IMG/VR virus record: IMGVR_UViG_3300030110_005295
Coordinates: 1-22,551 of that record
Strand: one strand, 5' to 3'
Length of the DNA stretch: 22,551 nt
Origin: a virus
This document shows, one piece after another, positions 1 to 6,360 of the stretch. The position numbers and the translations under genes are program-made. The notes beneath the pieces were generated by a model. It worked only from the letters and a program-made list of their open reading frames with translations. It did not search any database and was not told the DNA's origin. Every line of letters begins with the position of its first letter. Position 1 is the first letter of the stretch.

Positions 1-1
1 C

Positions 2-328
2 GCTTATTTTTCTATGGATTCCGCTTTAGACACAAATTACGCTCTTTCACAATCCGCAATTGCGGCTGGACGTGGACAATCCGACCTAACTGGATTACTT
101 GGAACATTTGTCGGAGACGTATCTCAATCATTATTTGTCTCCCAATCATTTGATACTGATAATGGTAATCCAAAAAACCAATCTCCAATTTCAAGTTACT
201 CTTTTTCAATAAGACAAGATGTTGGTAATGGTGCTGGATCATTTAATTATTCTCCTGCTACAACCGTACCTGCTGAATCATATTACCTAAAATCAACTGG
301 TCATATGACATTAAGTATAACATCGTAA
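2..328 (+). CDS. C-terminal end of a gene starting before the window, probably virion structural protein
   Basis: The reading frame is open from the first bases of the window (codons for A-Y-F-S precede the first ATG at 14) and ends at TAA 326-328, so this is most likely the last 108 residues of a longer protein rather than a 104-residue gene starting at 14. The residues are rich in Ser, Gln, Thr, Asn and Gly, with alternating polar and aromatic residues towards the end (SSYSFSIRQDV near the middle, HMTLSITS at the terminus), which looks like beta-rich tail or capsid decoration material. No known domain is recognised. It is followed by a 110-base intergenic region with a hairpin and a promoter-like site, so it ends a transcription unit. 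Structural role is inferred from composition only. Confidence 0.6.
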   Translation, partial: AYFSMDSALDTNYALSQSAIAAGRGQSDLTGLLGTFVGDVSQSLFVSQSFDTDNGNPKNQSPISSYSFSIRQDVGNGAGSFNYSPATTVPAESYYLKSTGHMTLSITS

Positions 329-361
329 TATATACGTATTTAAATATTAATATATGTAGAA

Positions 362-391
362 GGGAGACCTTTCGAGAGAGGCTTGGCTTCC
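362..391 (+). other. Imperfect hairpin after the partial gene; possible terminator or RNA processing site
   Basis: CCTTT at 368-372 pairs with AGAGG at 377-381 around a CGAG tetraloop (one G-U pair). GGGAG at 362-366 can extend the stem with CTTCC at 387-391 across an asymmetric bulge. It lies 34 bases after a stop codon, where a terminator would be expected, but no run of T follows. It overlaps the promoter-like site at 382-413, so folding and promoter use could be linked. Weak evidence; no folding energy was computed. Confidence 0.25.
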
Positions 392-413
392 TGAATTATC
401 TTTCGTATATTAC
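382..413 (+). promoter_or_regulatory. Promoter-like site A, upstream of the T5orf172 gene
   Basis: CTTG at 382-385 is followed after exactly 20 bases by TATATTAC at 406-413. This resembles the Bacteroidota pattern TTTG-N20-TAnnTTTG. It can also be read as a sigma70-like pair, TTGGCT and TATATT, with a 17-base spacer. The site shares ATCTTTCGTATATT with site B at 898-929 at identical internal spacing. Expected transcription start is near 420, giving a leader of about 20 bases before the ATG at 439. No experimental data. Confidence 0.55.
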
Positions 414-438
414 ACACATAAACAAAAATTAAGGTTAC

Positions 439-894
439 ATGCAAAAAATCACTATTGAAGAATCTAAACAATTTTTTCCTGCTAAAAGCTCTCGAGATGC
501 TTCTTATTTTACTTTTTCCCCTTCTTCTAGAGGTGAAGGTTGGGAAGATGTAAATTATTTTACAAATCGTAGAAAACTTTCTTATACAAATAGGAATGAT
601 GATCATAACTCATGGGTATATATTTTATCAAATCCCGCTCAACCCGGAATACTAAAAATAGGTTATACTAATAGTGCTCCCGAAGAAAGAGCAAGACAAT
701 TATCAAATGCAACAGGTGTTGCTTTACCTTATGAAGTTGAATTTGCTTATAGTTGTTGGAATGGAAATGATTTAGAAAAAGACGTTCATGAAAGATTAGA
801 TGAATATCGTTTAAGCAGCCAACGTGAGTTTTTTCAAGTTGACTTAGAAGAAGCTAAGGAAATTATTGAAGAAATAGGTGAAGCTTATGTGTAA
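439..894 (+). CDS. T5orf172 / GIY-YIG-like nuclease-domain protein
   Basis: A 151-residue protein. Residues 1-57 are a charged, low-complexity leader with no recognised domain. Residues 59-151 look like the T5orf172 domain, a divergent branch of the GIY-YIG nuclease fold: VYIL at 60-63, KIGYT at 73-77, an Arg at 84 in ERARQL, a His at 117 in VHERL, and REFF at 129-132 whose Glu130 fits the metal-binding position. If active it would cut DNA; in phages such proteins can be stand-alone homing-type endonucleases or host-DNA degradation factors, but the substrate is not known here. It has its own promoter-like site upstream and a near copy directly after its stop, so it sits as a separate cassette. 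The leader ends with AAGGTT just before the ATG. Catalytic activity is inferred from motif resemblance. Confidence 0.72.
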   Translation: MQKITIEESKQFFPAKSSRDASYFTFSPSSRGEGWEDVNYFTNRRKLSYTNRNDDHNSWVYILSNPAQPGILKIGYTNSAPEERARQLSNATGVALPYEVEFAYSCWNGNDLEKDVHERLDEYRLSSQREFFQVDLEEAKEIIEEIGEAYV

Positions 895-897
895 ATA

Positions 898-929
898 TTT
901 GGATACCCAGGAGATCTTTCGTATATTTA
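898..929 (+). promoter_or_regulatory. Promoter-like site B, upstream of the 961-2572 gene pair
   Basis: TTTG at 898-901, then exactly 20 bases, then TATATTTA at 922-929, matching five of six fixed positions of TTTG-N20-TAnnTTTG. As a sigma70 reading it is TTGGAT, 17 bases, TATATT. The spacer contains the palindrome AGATCT at 912-917. The site starts immediately after the stop of the preceding gene and would drive 961-1296, the DNA ligase and probably the following small genes. The leader ends in AAGGTT directly before the ATG, as at site A. Confidence 0.6.
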
Positions 930-960
930 CGGTATATTAATAATAAAAAAAATAAAGGTT

Positions 961-1296
961 ATGACTAAACAAGAAGTTAAAAATTTTAGAGGAGATTTTC
1001 AAAACGCAGTTGCACAATTAGAAAAGCAATATGGTGTTAATATTAATTTAGGTACTATTTCTTTTAATAGTGAAGAATTAAGAGCTAAAATGACAGCTAG
1101 AAAAGGTGAAAAAATTGAAATATTAAGTAAAGATGATTTTAATGTTGGTGATATGGTAAGTATAAATCATAAATCAATAGATTCTAATACAAAATTTAAA
1201 ATTATAAAAATTAATAAGAAAAATATTAAGGTTCAAGGTTATGGAACTACCACCAGAGATATTTATACAGTTTCACCAAGTTTATTAGTAAGATAA
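961..1296 (+). CDS. Conserved phage protein of unknown function, 111 residues
   Basis: It starts with MTKQEVKNFRGDFQ, followed by a predicted amphipathic helix and a statement-like motif YGVNINLGTISF at about residues 24-35. The second half (from residue 50) is strand-rich and basic, with a KOW/SH3-like feel (VGDMVSINHK near 61-70, FKIIKINKKNIKVQGYG near 80-96), which could mean nucleic-acid or protein binding. From memory, proteins with a similar N-terminal half occur in marine T4-like phages without an assigned function. The stop is one base before the ligase start, so the two are co-transcribed and perhaps translationally coupled. No function is assigned. Confidence 0.75.
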   Translation: MTKQEVKNFRGDFQNAVAQLEKQYGVNINLGTISFNSEELRAKMTARKGEKIEILSKDDFNVGDMVSINHKSIDSNTKFKIIKINKKNIKVQGYGTTTRDIYTVSPSLLVR

Positions 1297-1297
1297 T

Positions 1298-2572
1298 ATG
1301 ACAAAATTAAATCAATTTATAGAAGATATGCGTGCTACAAGTAGTAGTACGCAAAAAGTTCAAATAATAAAGAACGCAAGTTCACATATTCATAAAATAT
1401 TAGAATATACTTATAATCCATTTAAACAATACTATGTTACAAGTAAAACTTGTAAAAAAAATAGCCATTTAGTTAAGGAACAATGGAGTAGAGGATATAG
1501 AGATATTTTCCATTTATTGGATGATCTAACGAATAGAAAATTTACAGGACATGATGCTATAGCACTTATAAATGGATGTGCTAATTCACATGATGATAAT
1601 CAATTAATATATAAGATTATTGATAAAAATTTAGACATCAGAGCTGGTGATAAGGTTATTAATAAAGCTATACCAAATTTAATTCCTACTTTCTCCGTTG
1701 CATTAGCTCAAGAATATAAAGGTAAATGTGATTGGGATGATAGATGGTATGCTTCAAGAAAACTTGATGGGGTTAGATGTTTAGCCGTGGTTGATGAGAA
1801 TAGAGTTTGTACATTATATTCTAGAATGGGTAAAGAATTAACTACATTAAATAGAGTAAAAGAATCTATTGAAAATACAGGTATTATTAATCATGTATTT
1901 GATGGAGAGATTTGTTTATTAGATGAAAATGGTAACGAAGATTTTCAGGGTGTAATGAAAGAACTTAGACGTAAAGATCACCAAATTGAAAATCCTAGAT
2001 TTATGATATTTGATATGATGCATAAATCAGAATTTGATGCAGGAAAAGGTAATACACCATTAACTGAAAGATTACGTATGTTAAGAGCTTGGCAAGGTGG
2101 TAGATTTACGTGTGGTCAAACCTTACAATATGTAGACCAAGTTCAAATAAATGATGATGATCATTTTGAAACATGGAATAAAAAATCACTTGAAAAAGGT
2201 TGGGAAGGATTTATGTTACGTAAAAATGTAGGTTATGAAGGTAAACGTAGTAAAAACCTAGTTAAAGTTAAAAAATTCCATGATGCTGAGTATGAAGTAA
2301 TTGATTATGATACAGATACAGCTGAGGTTGTTAGAAATGGTAGATCAGAAACTATTGAAATGTTATCTCAAGTATGGATTGAACATAAAGGTCATAAAGT
2401 AAAAGTTGGTAGTGGTTGGACTCATGATCAACGTTTACAATATATGGATGGTTCAATTGTAGGTAAGGTAATTACAGTACAATATTTTGAGGAAACTAAA
2501 AATGATAAAGGTGGCATATCATTAAGATTTCCAACAGTAAAAATAGTACATGGAGATAAAAGAGAAGTATAA
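1298..2572 (+). CDS. ATP-dependent DNA ligase
   Basis: A 424-residue protein with the nucleotidyltransferase ligase motifs in order. Motif I is KLDGVR at 155-160, so Lys155 is the expected AMP-accepting residue. Motif III is FDGEI at 201-205, a conserved FMIFD follows at 235-239, motif IV is EGFMLRK at 303-309, and motif V is LVKVKKF at 321-327. Residues 1-150 form a helical N-terminal DNA-binding-type domain, as in T4 gp30-like ligases. The C-terminal 90 residues fit the OB fold, with GKVITVQYFE near 390-400 and LRFP near the end. The length is between T7 ligase (about 360) and T4 ligase (about 490). It would seal nicks during replication, recombination and repair. It lies one base after the preceding gene. 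All key motifs are intact, so it should be active. Confidence 0.95.
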   Translation: MTKLNQFIEDMRATSSSTQKVQIIKNASSHIHKILEYTYNPFKQYYVTSKTCKKNSHLVKEQWSRGYRDIFHLLDDLTNRKFTGHDAIALINGCANSHDDNQLIYKIIDKNLDIRAGDKVINKAIPNLIPTFSVALAQEYKGKCDWDDRWYASRKLDGVRCLAVVDENRVCTLYSRMGKELTTLNRVKESIENTGIINHVFDGEICLLDENGNEDFQGVMKELRRKDHQIENPRFMIFDMMHKSEFDAGKGNTPLTERLRMLRAWQGGRFTCGQTLQYVDQVQINDDDHFETWNKKSLEKGWEGFMLRKNVGYEGKRSKNLVKVKKFHDAEYEVIDYDTDTAEVVRNGRSETIEMLSQVWIEHKGHKVKVGSGWTHDQRLQYMDGSIVGKVITVQYFEETKNDKGGISLRFPTVKIVHGDKREV

Positions 2573-2588
2573 TTATAATAAAATTAAA

Positions 2589-3068
2589 ATGGAAAAAAAA
2601 GAATATAAGGAAAATAATGATACGTTAATTACTTTTGGGGAAGAAGCTTATACAATGCGTAAAGATGATCCACGTACAAAAGAAGCTATTAAAAAATCAA
2701 AAGAATTAAAAGAAGAAAAAATGAAAGAATGGATTAAATCCGGTGAAGTATCTATGTTTGTAGGTCTTGATATGAAAAATGCTAGGGGTGAAGATGAAGA
2801 TTTTGAAGATTATAAAGCACGTCAAAAAATGAATAAAAATCTTGAGAAAATTTATAAAAAATTAGGACCAGAAGAATGTAAAAAACAGTTCCCAATGGGG
2901 TTTAAATATGCAATTATTCAGGATATTGAAAACACGAATAAAAATAATGAAGAAAAAGTGAATACTCCATTAAATCTTAAAAAGGGACAAGAATTAACAG
3001 CTGTTGTAACGGATATGGATGGTAATGTATTAGATATACCAGTAGAAATTAATAACGATAAAAATTAA
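2589..3068 (+). CDS. Hypothetical charged protein, 159 residues
   Basis: The frame is open from an ATG at 2550, but that start lies inside the ligase gene and adds a lysine-rich stretch with no upstream spacing. The ATG at 2589, 16 bases after the ligase stop, gives the more natural start MEKKEYKENN. The protein is highly charged (Lys/Glu-rich), with a helical first half and a motif MFVGLDMKNARGEDEDFEDY near residues 56-75, then KQFPMGFKYAIIQDIE near 100-115. The last 40 residues are strand-like (LTAVVTDMDGNVLDIPVEI). No known domain is recognised. Its position between the ligase and the tRNA marks it as an accessory gene of the same transcription unit. Confidence 0.75.
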   Translation: MEKKEYKENNDTLITFGEEAYTMRKDDPRTKEAIKKSKELKEEKMKEWIKSGEVSMFVGLDMKNARGEDEDFEDYKARQKMNKNLEKIYKKLGPEECKKQFPMGFKYAIIQDIENTNKNNEEKVNTPLNLKKGQELTAVVTDMDGNVLDIPVEINNDKN

Positions 3069-3071
3069 ACT

Positions 3072-3227
3072 ATGGCAAACGAAAAATCACAACCTATTAC
3101 TATGGAAGAAATGAATCAATTACATGATGAGTGGTGGGCAAGTTTAACAAATGAAGATAAAGAAAAACTATATAATGAAATGGTTGAGTCTGAAGCTCAA
3201 TATTATAGTGATAAAGCAGATAAATAA
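3072..3227 (+). CDS. Small acidic hypothetical protein, 51 residues
   Basis: ATG at 3072 follows the previous stop by three bases and the frame runs 51 codons to TAA 3225-3227. The sequence begins MANEKSQPITMEEMNQLHDE, contains WW at 21-22, and ends in EAQYYSDKADK. It is acidic and likely helical. The close packing between the preceding gene and the tRNA and the codon use like its neighbours argue that it is a real gene. A later start at Met11 or Met14 is possible. Function unknown. Confidence 0.6.
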   Translation: MANEKSQPITMEEMNQLHDEWWASLTNEDKEKLYNEMVESEAQYYSDKADK

Positions 3228-3233
3228 ATAAAT

Positions 3234-3307
3234 GGGGAATTAGCTCAGCTGGCTAGAGCGCCTGCCTTGCACGCAGGAGGTCATCGGTTCGACTCCGATA
3301 TTCTCCA
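3234..3307 (+). tRNA. tRNA-Ala (anticodon UGC)
   Basis: Full cloverleaf: acceptor GGGGAAT (3234-3240) pairs with ATTCTCC (3300-3306) with one G-U pair; discriminator A at 3307. D stem GCTC/GAGC (3243-3246 and 3256-3259). Anticodon stem CCTGC/GCAGG (3261-3265 and 3273-3277) with TGC at 3268-3270. T stem ATCGG/CCGAT (3283-3287 and 3295-3299) with loop TTCGACT. The CCA end is not fully encoded (CAA follows A3307), so the host enzyme must add it, as is usual in Bacteroidota. It would read GCA and other GCN codons, which are common in the Ala-rich structural repeats downstream. It lies seven bases after the preceding small gene. Confidence 0.97.
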
Positions 3308-3331
3308 CAATTATAACTAAATATATAAGAA

Positions 3332-3790
3332 ATGAAGTTGAAGAATATGTATAATAAGATGATTGATATGACTAATATATTTGGATTATTTATACCAGGT
3401 GAAGAACTTGATGGTACCCAAACTGTTACTAACCTAGATGAATTAAAGAAAAAACCTATATTTCATGTAGGTATGTATAAAAAATTGATCCTAAATCATT
3501 TAAATTTTAACACTAAAGTTTTAAATTTTTTTAAACAATCTAACCAAGAATTTGATGTTAATGATATTAAAGAAGCAGGAGAATATGTTGTATATAACAG
3601 AGCTTGGAATTATATATCTAACGTAGATATTAAAAATGAAGGTTATATAAACGCAATTAAACATTATTCTGACGAGCAATTTTATGCGACTCTTGATATG
3701 GGAATTGAGTTCTTTCAAAAAGATGAATTATATGAAAGATGTGCGTTTTTACTCAAAATAAAGAAAAAATCATTAAAACTTAAAAAATAA
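3332..3790 (+). CDS. Conserved hypothetical phage protein, 152 residues
   Basis: It starts at MKLKNMYNKMIDM, 24 bases after the tRNA; downstream Mets at 6, 10 and 13 are alternatives. The protein is mainly helical, with conserved-looking stretches KKLILNHLNFNTKVLNFF near residues 50-67, EYVVYNRAWNYI near 84-95 and a C-terminal basic tail (KKKSLKLKK). From memory, related proteins with a YxRAWxYI motif are found in marine T4-like phages near DNA-metabolism genes, with no known role. It ends a transcription unit, because a promoter-like site begins immediately after the stop. No function is assigned. Confidence 0.75.
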   Translation: MKLKNMYNKMIDMTNIFGLFIPGEELDGTQTVTNLDELKKKPIFHVGMYKKLILNHLNFNTKVLNFFKQSNQEFDVNDIKEAGEYVVYNRAWNYISNVDIKNEGYINAIKHYSDEQFYATLDMGIEFFQKDELYERCAFLLKIKKKSLKLKK

Positions 3791-3822
3791 TTTGGATCCC
3801 CAAAGATCTTTTATTAAATTCG
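3791..3822 (+). promoter_or_regulatory. Promoter-like site C, upstream of the 3912-5992 genes
   Basis: TTTG at 3791-3794, exactly 20 bases, then TAAATTCG at 3815-3822 (four fixed bases plus the terminal G of TAnnTTTG). As a sigma70 reading it is TTGGAT, 17 bases, TAAATT. The spacer contains the perfect 10-base palindrome AAAGATCTTT at 3802-3811, sharing AGATCT with site B. It begins directly after a stop codon, as site B nearly does. Downstream, 3823-3911 is a purine-rich leader of about 80 bases with GGTACA repeated at 3873-3878 and 3882-3887; no gene is seen in it. Confidence 0.5.
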
Positions 3823-3911
3823 ATATACAGGGATTTAAAGAAATGAGAGAATAAGGGATATGGAGATAAAGGGGTACAGAAGGTACAAAACATTAATTAA
3901 ATAAATATAAT

Positions 3912-4106
3912 ATGGCATTACGCAACCCAGAGACAATTGTTCGTCTTACAAACAGAATACAGGGCAACTTAACTAATCTAAAATTAATAGTAAAAACTCA
4001 GCAACCAGTTGAAGAATTTATTAAAAAGGTAGAAGATACAGAAGATATCCTTAGAGATTTAGAATCTACATTAGAAAGGGAACATGCAGGATTAAGAAAC
4101 GGATAA
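3912..4106 (+). CDS. Small helical hypothetical protein, 64 residues
   Basis: Starts MALRNPETIVRLTNRIQGNL and is predicted to be two amphipathic helices (about residues 6-28 and 32-58) with many charged residues, suggesting a small coiled-coil or helical hairpin protein. It is the first gene after promoter-like site C and precedes the HD-domain gene by 15 bases. No known domain is recognised. Codon use matches the neighbours, and the tight spacing supports a real gene. Confidence 0.65.
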   Translation: MALRNPETIVRLTNRIQGNLTNLKLIVKTQQPVEEFIKKVEDTEDILRDLESTLEREHAGLRNG

Positions 4107-4121
4107 AATAAAATAATAGTT

Positions 4122-4895
4122 ATGAGTATACCAGCAGAACAAATATCATCGAATTGGCAAACATTCCAATCTTATATTAAAAAATATATTAAGGGAGATA
4201 GAAAAGACCAATTATTAGAATTTTACAATCAACACCAGGAAGAATTAGTATTGATGCCTGCTTCACATAAAAAAGCATATCATAATGCGTTTCCAGGAGG
4301 GTATATTGATCATGTTAATCGTGTTATAGAATGTGCTTTACAATTACATAATGTATGGGGCAAAATGGGAGCAGATACTACTACATATACTGTAGAAGAA
4401 TTAGTATTTGCCGCTATTAATCATGATTTAGGTAAAATGGGTGATGGAGAAGAATATGCTCATATACCTTCTAAAGATGAATGGAGGAAAAAGAATATGG
4501 GTGAAATGTATCAATTCAATAAAAAGATTGCATATATGTCAGTTCCAGATAGGTCAATTTTCTTATTAACTCAAGCAGGTATTAAATTATCTTATAATGA
4601 ACATTTAGCAATTAAATTACATGACGGATTATATGACCCAGCTAATGAATCATATTTTAAAAGTTTTATGGTTGAAACAAAACCAAGAACTTCATTAATT
4701 TATATTATACACCATGCTGATATGATGGCTTCAAGAATTGAATTTGAAAAAGAATGGTTACCAACATTTAAAAATAATGTGGATGAACCAAAAAAGAATT
4801 ATACATTGAAGTCAAATAAAAAAACAAGCACTAAATCTAAAGCTTTAAATACTATAAAAAGCGAAGGACTTAAAAATTTATTTGATAAATTATGA
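4122..4895 (+). CDS. HD-domain phosphohydrolase
   Basis: A 257-residue protein with the metal-binding signature of the HD superfamily: His64 in GGYIDHV, the doublet His101-Asp102 in NHDLGK, and Asp200 in HHADMM (197-202). HD proteins hydrolyse phosphate esters of nucleotides or nucleic acids using a metal ion; the substrate cannot be told from this sequence. Possible roles include dNTP or signalling-nucleotide hydrolysis during infection. The C-terminal 40 residues are lysine-rich and likely disordered. The gene ends in an ATGA overlap with the small membrane protein, and lies two genes before the late sigma factor, so it is expressed with that group. The family is well supported; the biological role is open. 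Confidence 0.85.
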   Translation: MSIPAEQISSNWQTFQSYIKKYIKGDRKDQLLEFYNQHQEELVLMPASHKKAYHNAFPGGYIDHVNRVIECALQLHNVWGKMGADTTTYTVEELVFAAINHDLGKMGDGEEYAHIPSKDEWRKKNMGEMYQFNKKIAYMSVPDRSIFLLTQAGIKLSYNEHLAIKLHDGLYDPANESYFKSFMVETKPRTSLIYIIHHADMMASRIEFEKEWLPTFKNNVDEPKKNYTLKSNKKTSTKSKALNTIKSEGLKNLFDKL

Positions 4896-5167
4896 TAACA
4901 GCAATAGTAATACTGTCAGTAATAGTCGTGGTTTTAGGATTTACGACTATTAATTTATTACGTAAAAATGAAAAACAAGAAGATATTCTATTAGGGTATC
5001 TTAAATATTTAGATAATATATCTAGAGTAATCGAGGTTTCGGATGAAAAAATTAAAAAAACAGATATTAAGGGTTCATTTGAAGGCGACGACGAAGTAGG
5101 TCATTTCTTTAAAACAATTAAACAAATACAAGCAATTCTTAATGATTTTAATATTAAAAAAATCTAA
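4892..5167 (+). CDS. Small single-pass membrane protein, 91 residues
   Basis: ATG overlaps the stop of the HD gene (ATGA). Residues 2-24 are strongly hydrophobic (ITAIVILSVIVVVLGF at the start) and form one predicted membrane segment, followed by basic residues (RKNEK), which suggests that the C-terminal part is cytoplasmic. Residues 28-91 are charged and helical, with EGDDEVGHFFKTIKQIQ near 64-80. From memory, similar short membrane proteins with a DEVGxFFK motif occur near late-gene regulators in marine T4-like phages, but no function is known. Its overlap with both neighbours fits one operon. Confidence 0.7.
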   Translation: MITAIVILSVIVVVLGFTTINLLRKNEKQEDILLGYLKYLDNISRVIEVSDEKIKKTDIKGSFEGDDEVGHFFKTIKQIQAILNDFNIKKI

Positions 5168-5173
5168 GAATAA

Positions 5174-5992
5174 ATGGATCATATAATTGAGAAGAATAAA
5201 AGAGAAAGAAAAGGACGAGTATATTTTTCAAAAGAAACAGAAGCAAATATAGTTAAATATAATAGTTTAGACCCTATTAAAGATGCTAATGAAAGAAGTG
5301 ATATATATCAAGATCATATACATTATCCTTTTTATAAGCTAACCCAAAATATAATCCATACATTTAAGTTTTATTATACTGAAGTTGAAAATTTAGAACA
5401 TTTACAACACGAATTAATGGTTTTTTTATTATCAAAAATTCATTTATTCAACCCAGAAAATGGTGCCAAAGCTTATTCTTATTTTGGTACTATAGTTAAA
5501 CGATGGTTGATAGTATATAATACTAAAAATTATGGTAAAAAAATAAAAAATATCCAAATAACAGATTTAGCTAATTATTCTAATTTAGATTCAAACGAAC
5601 CAGGTTTTATATCATCTCAAAAAATGGATGAAAGTGTAGATAAAGTAATAGAAGGTGAATTTGAAGGTGACGAATTGTCTAATAAGGGATATAAATATGA
5701 AGATAAATTATCTATTTTTATAGATCAGTATGTTGAAGAATGTACTGAGAGAATTTTTGAAATATTTCCTAAAGGTAATGATGCTAAAATAGCAGACGCT
5801 ATATTAGAATTATTTAGAAAAAGAGATGCTATTGATGTTTTTAATAAAAAAGCACTTTATATCTACATTAGAGAAATGATTGATGTTAAAACCCCAAAAA
5901 TTACTAAAATTGCCAATGTTTTATATGGTATTTTTAAGAAAAAATATCTATTTTATTTAGATCAAGGTTATTACCCTACCTCAAAGATTTAA
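5174..5992 (+). CDS. gp55: Late-transcription sigma factor, gp55-like
   Basis: A 272-residue protein. Residues 44-126 resemble sigma70 region 2 as seen in T4 gp55: an aromatic helix FKFYYT (65-69 region), HELMVFLLSKIHLFNPE near 79-95, and AYSYFGTIVKRWLI near 100-113, corresponding to gp55's helix with FDE/Y-AYITQACFNAFVQR. Residues 227-262 (YIYIREMIDVKTPKITKIA and onwards) look like a helix-turn-helix and could be a region 4-like part that T4 gp55 lacks. It would bind host core RNA polymerase and redirect it to late promoters. Its place just before the baseplate cluster supports this. It is longer than T4 gp55 (185 residues), as in other divergent marine phages. Assignment rests on pattern resemblance; a profile search would confirm it. 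Confidence 0.68.
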   Translation: MDHIIEKNKRERKGRVYFSKETEANIVKYNSLDPIKDANERSDIYQDHIHYPFYKLTQNIIHTFKFYYTEVENLEHLQHELMVFLLSKIHLFNPENGAKAYSYFGTIVKRWLIVYNTKNYGKKIKNIQITDLANYSNLDSNEPGFISSQKMDESVDKVIEGEFEGDELSNKGYKYEDKLSIFIDQYVEECTERIFEIFPKGNDAKIADAILELFRKRDAIDVFNKKALYIYIREMIDVKTPKITKIANVLYGIFKKKYLFYLDQGYYPTSKI

Positions 5993-6018
5993 TTTTTTTA
6001 TATTTATAACCAAAAATT

Positions 6019-6360
6019 ATGAGCCAATTAGATTCAATTGTATTTGGGGATAAAAAATTTTCTGACCTTTTAGAAGAAATTTATAATAACCAAAAGAAAA
6101 AATCAGAACAAGTAACAGCTTTAATTTCGGAATTAAAACCTTTAGTACAAGAAATAGGAGATGCTACTCTTATAGTACCATTAATCAAAGAATATATGGA
6201 AATCGGTGTAAAAAATGATGATGCTTTAATTAAGATGGCTACTATTATTCAAAGAGTAGTTAATAATTCTAGTGAAGATGGAGGTTTAGGAATAACTGAG
6301 GATGAAAAAGATGCATTACTTGCAGAAATGGAAAAAATACAAAGTAAAAAAGAAGATTAA
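6019..6360 (+). CDS. Conserved helical phage protein, 113 residues
   Basis: It begins MSQLDSIVFGDKKFSDLLEE and is almost all helix, with ISELKPLVQEIGDATLIVP near 36-54 and EYMEIGVKNDDALIKMATII near 59-78, then an acidic tail with EKDALLAEME. Very similar short proteins are, from memory, common in marine T4-like phages next to tail genes, with no known function; a chaperone or adaptor in tail assembly, or a late transcription cofactor, are possible but unproven. Its TAA overlaps the ATG of the spike gene (TAATG). An ATATTTATAAC sequence lies about 10 bases before the start and may be part of a late promoter. Confidence 0.75.
   Translation: MSQLDSIVFGDKKFSDLLEEIYNNQKKKSEQVTALISELKPLVQEIGDATLIVPLIKEYMEIGVKNDDALIKMATIIQRVVNNSSEDGGLGITEDEKDALLAEMEKIQSKKED

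Noticed and set aside
12-242. 76-residue open frame on the minus strand
   Set aside because: It lies opposite the coding end at 2-328 and has low-complexity, unnatural composition; a shadow frame.
340-606. 88-residue open frame on the minus strand
   Set aside because: It spans promoter A and part of the T5orf172 gene on the other strand, with no recognisable domain.
2550-2588. Earlier start for the gene ending at 3068
   Set aside because: It would begin inside the ligase gene and add 13 lysine/asparagine-rich residues; ATG 2589 fits the spacing of other genes here.
3521-3718. 65-residue open frame on the minus strand
   Set aside because: Opposite a good gene with conserved motifs; hydrophobic only because of A/T-rich complement codons.
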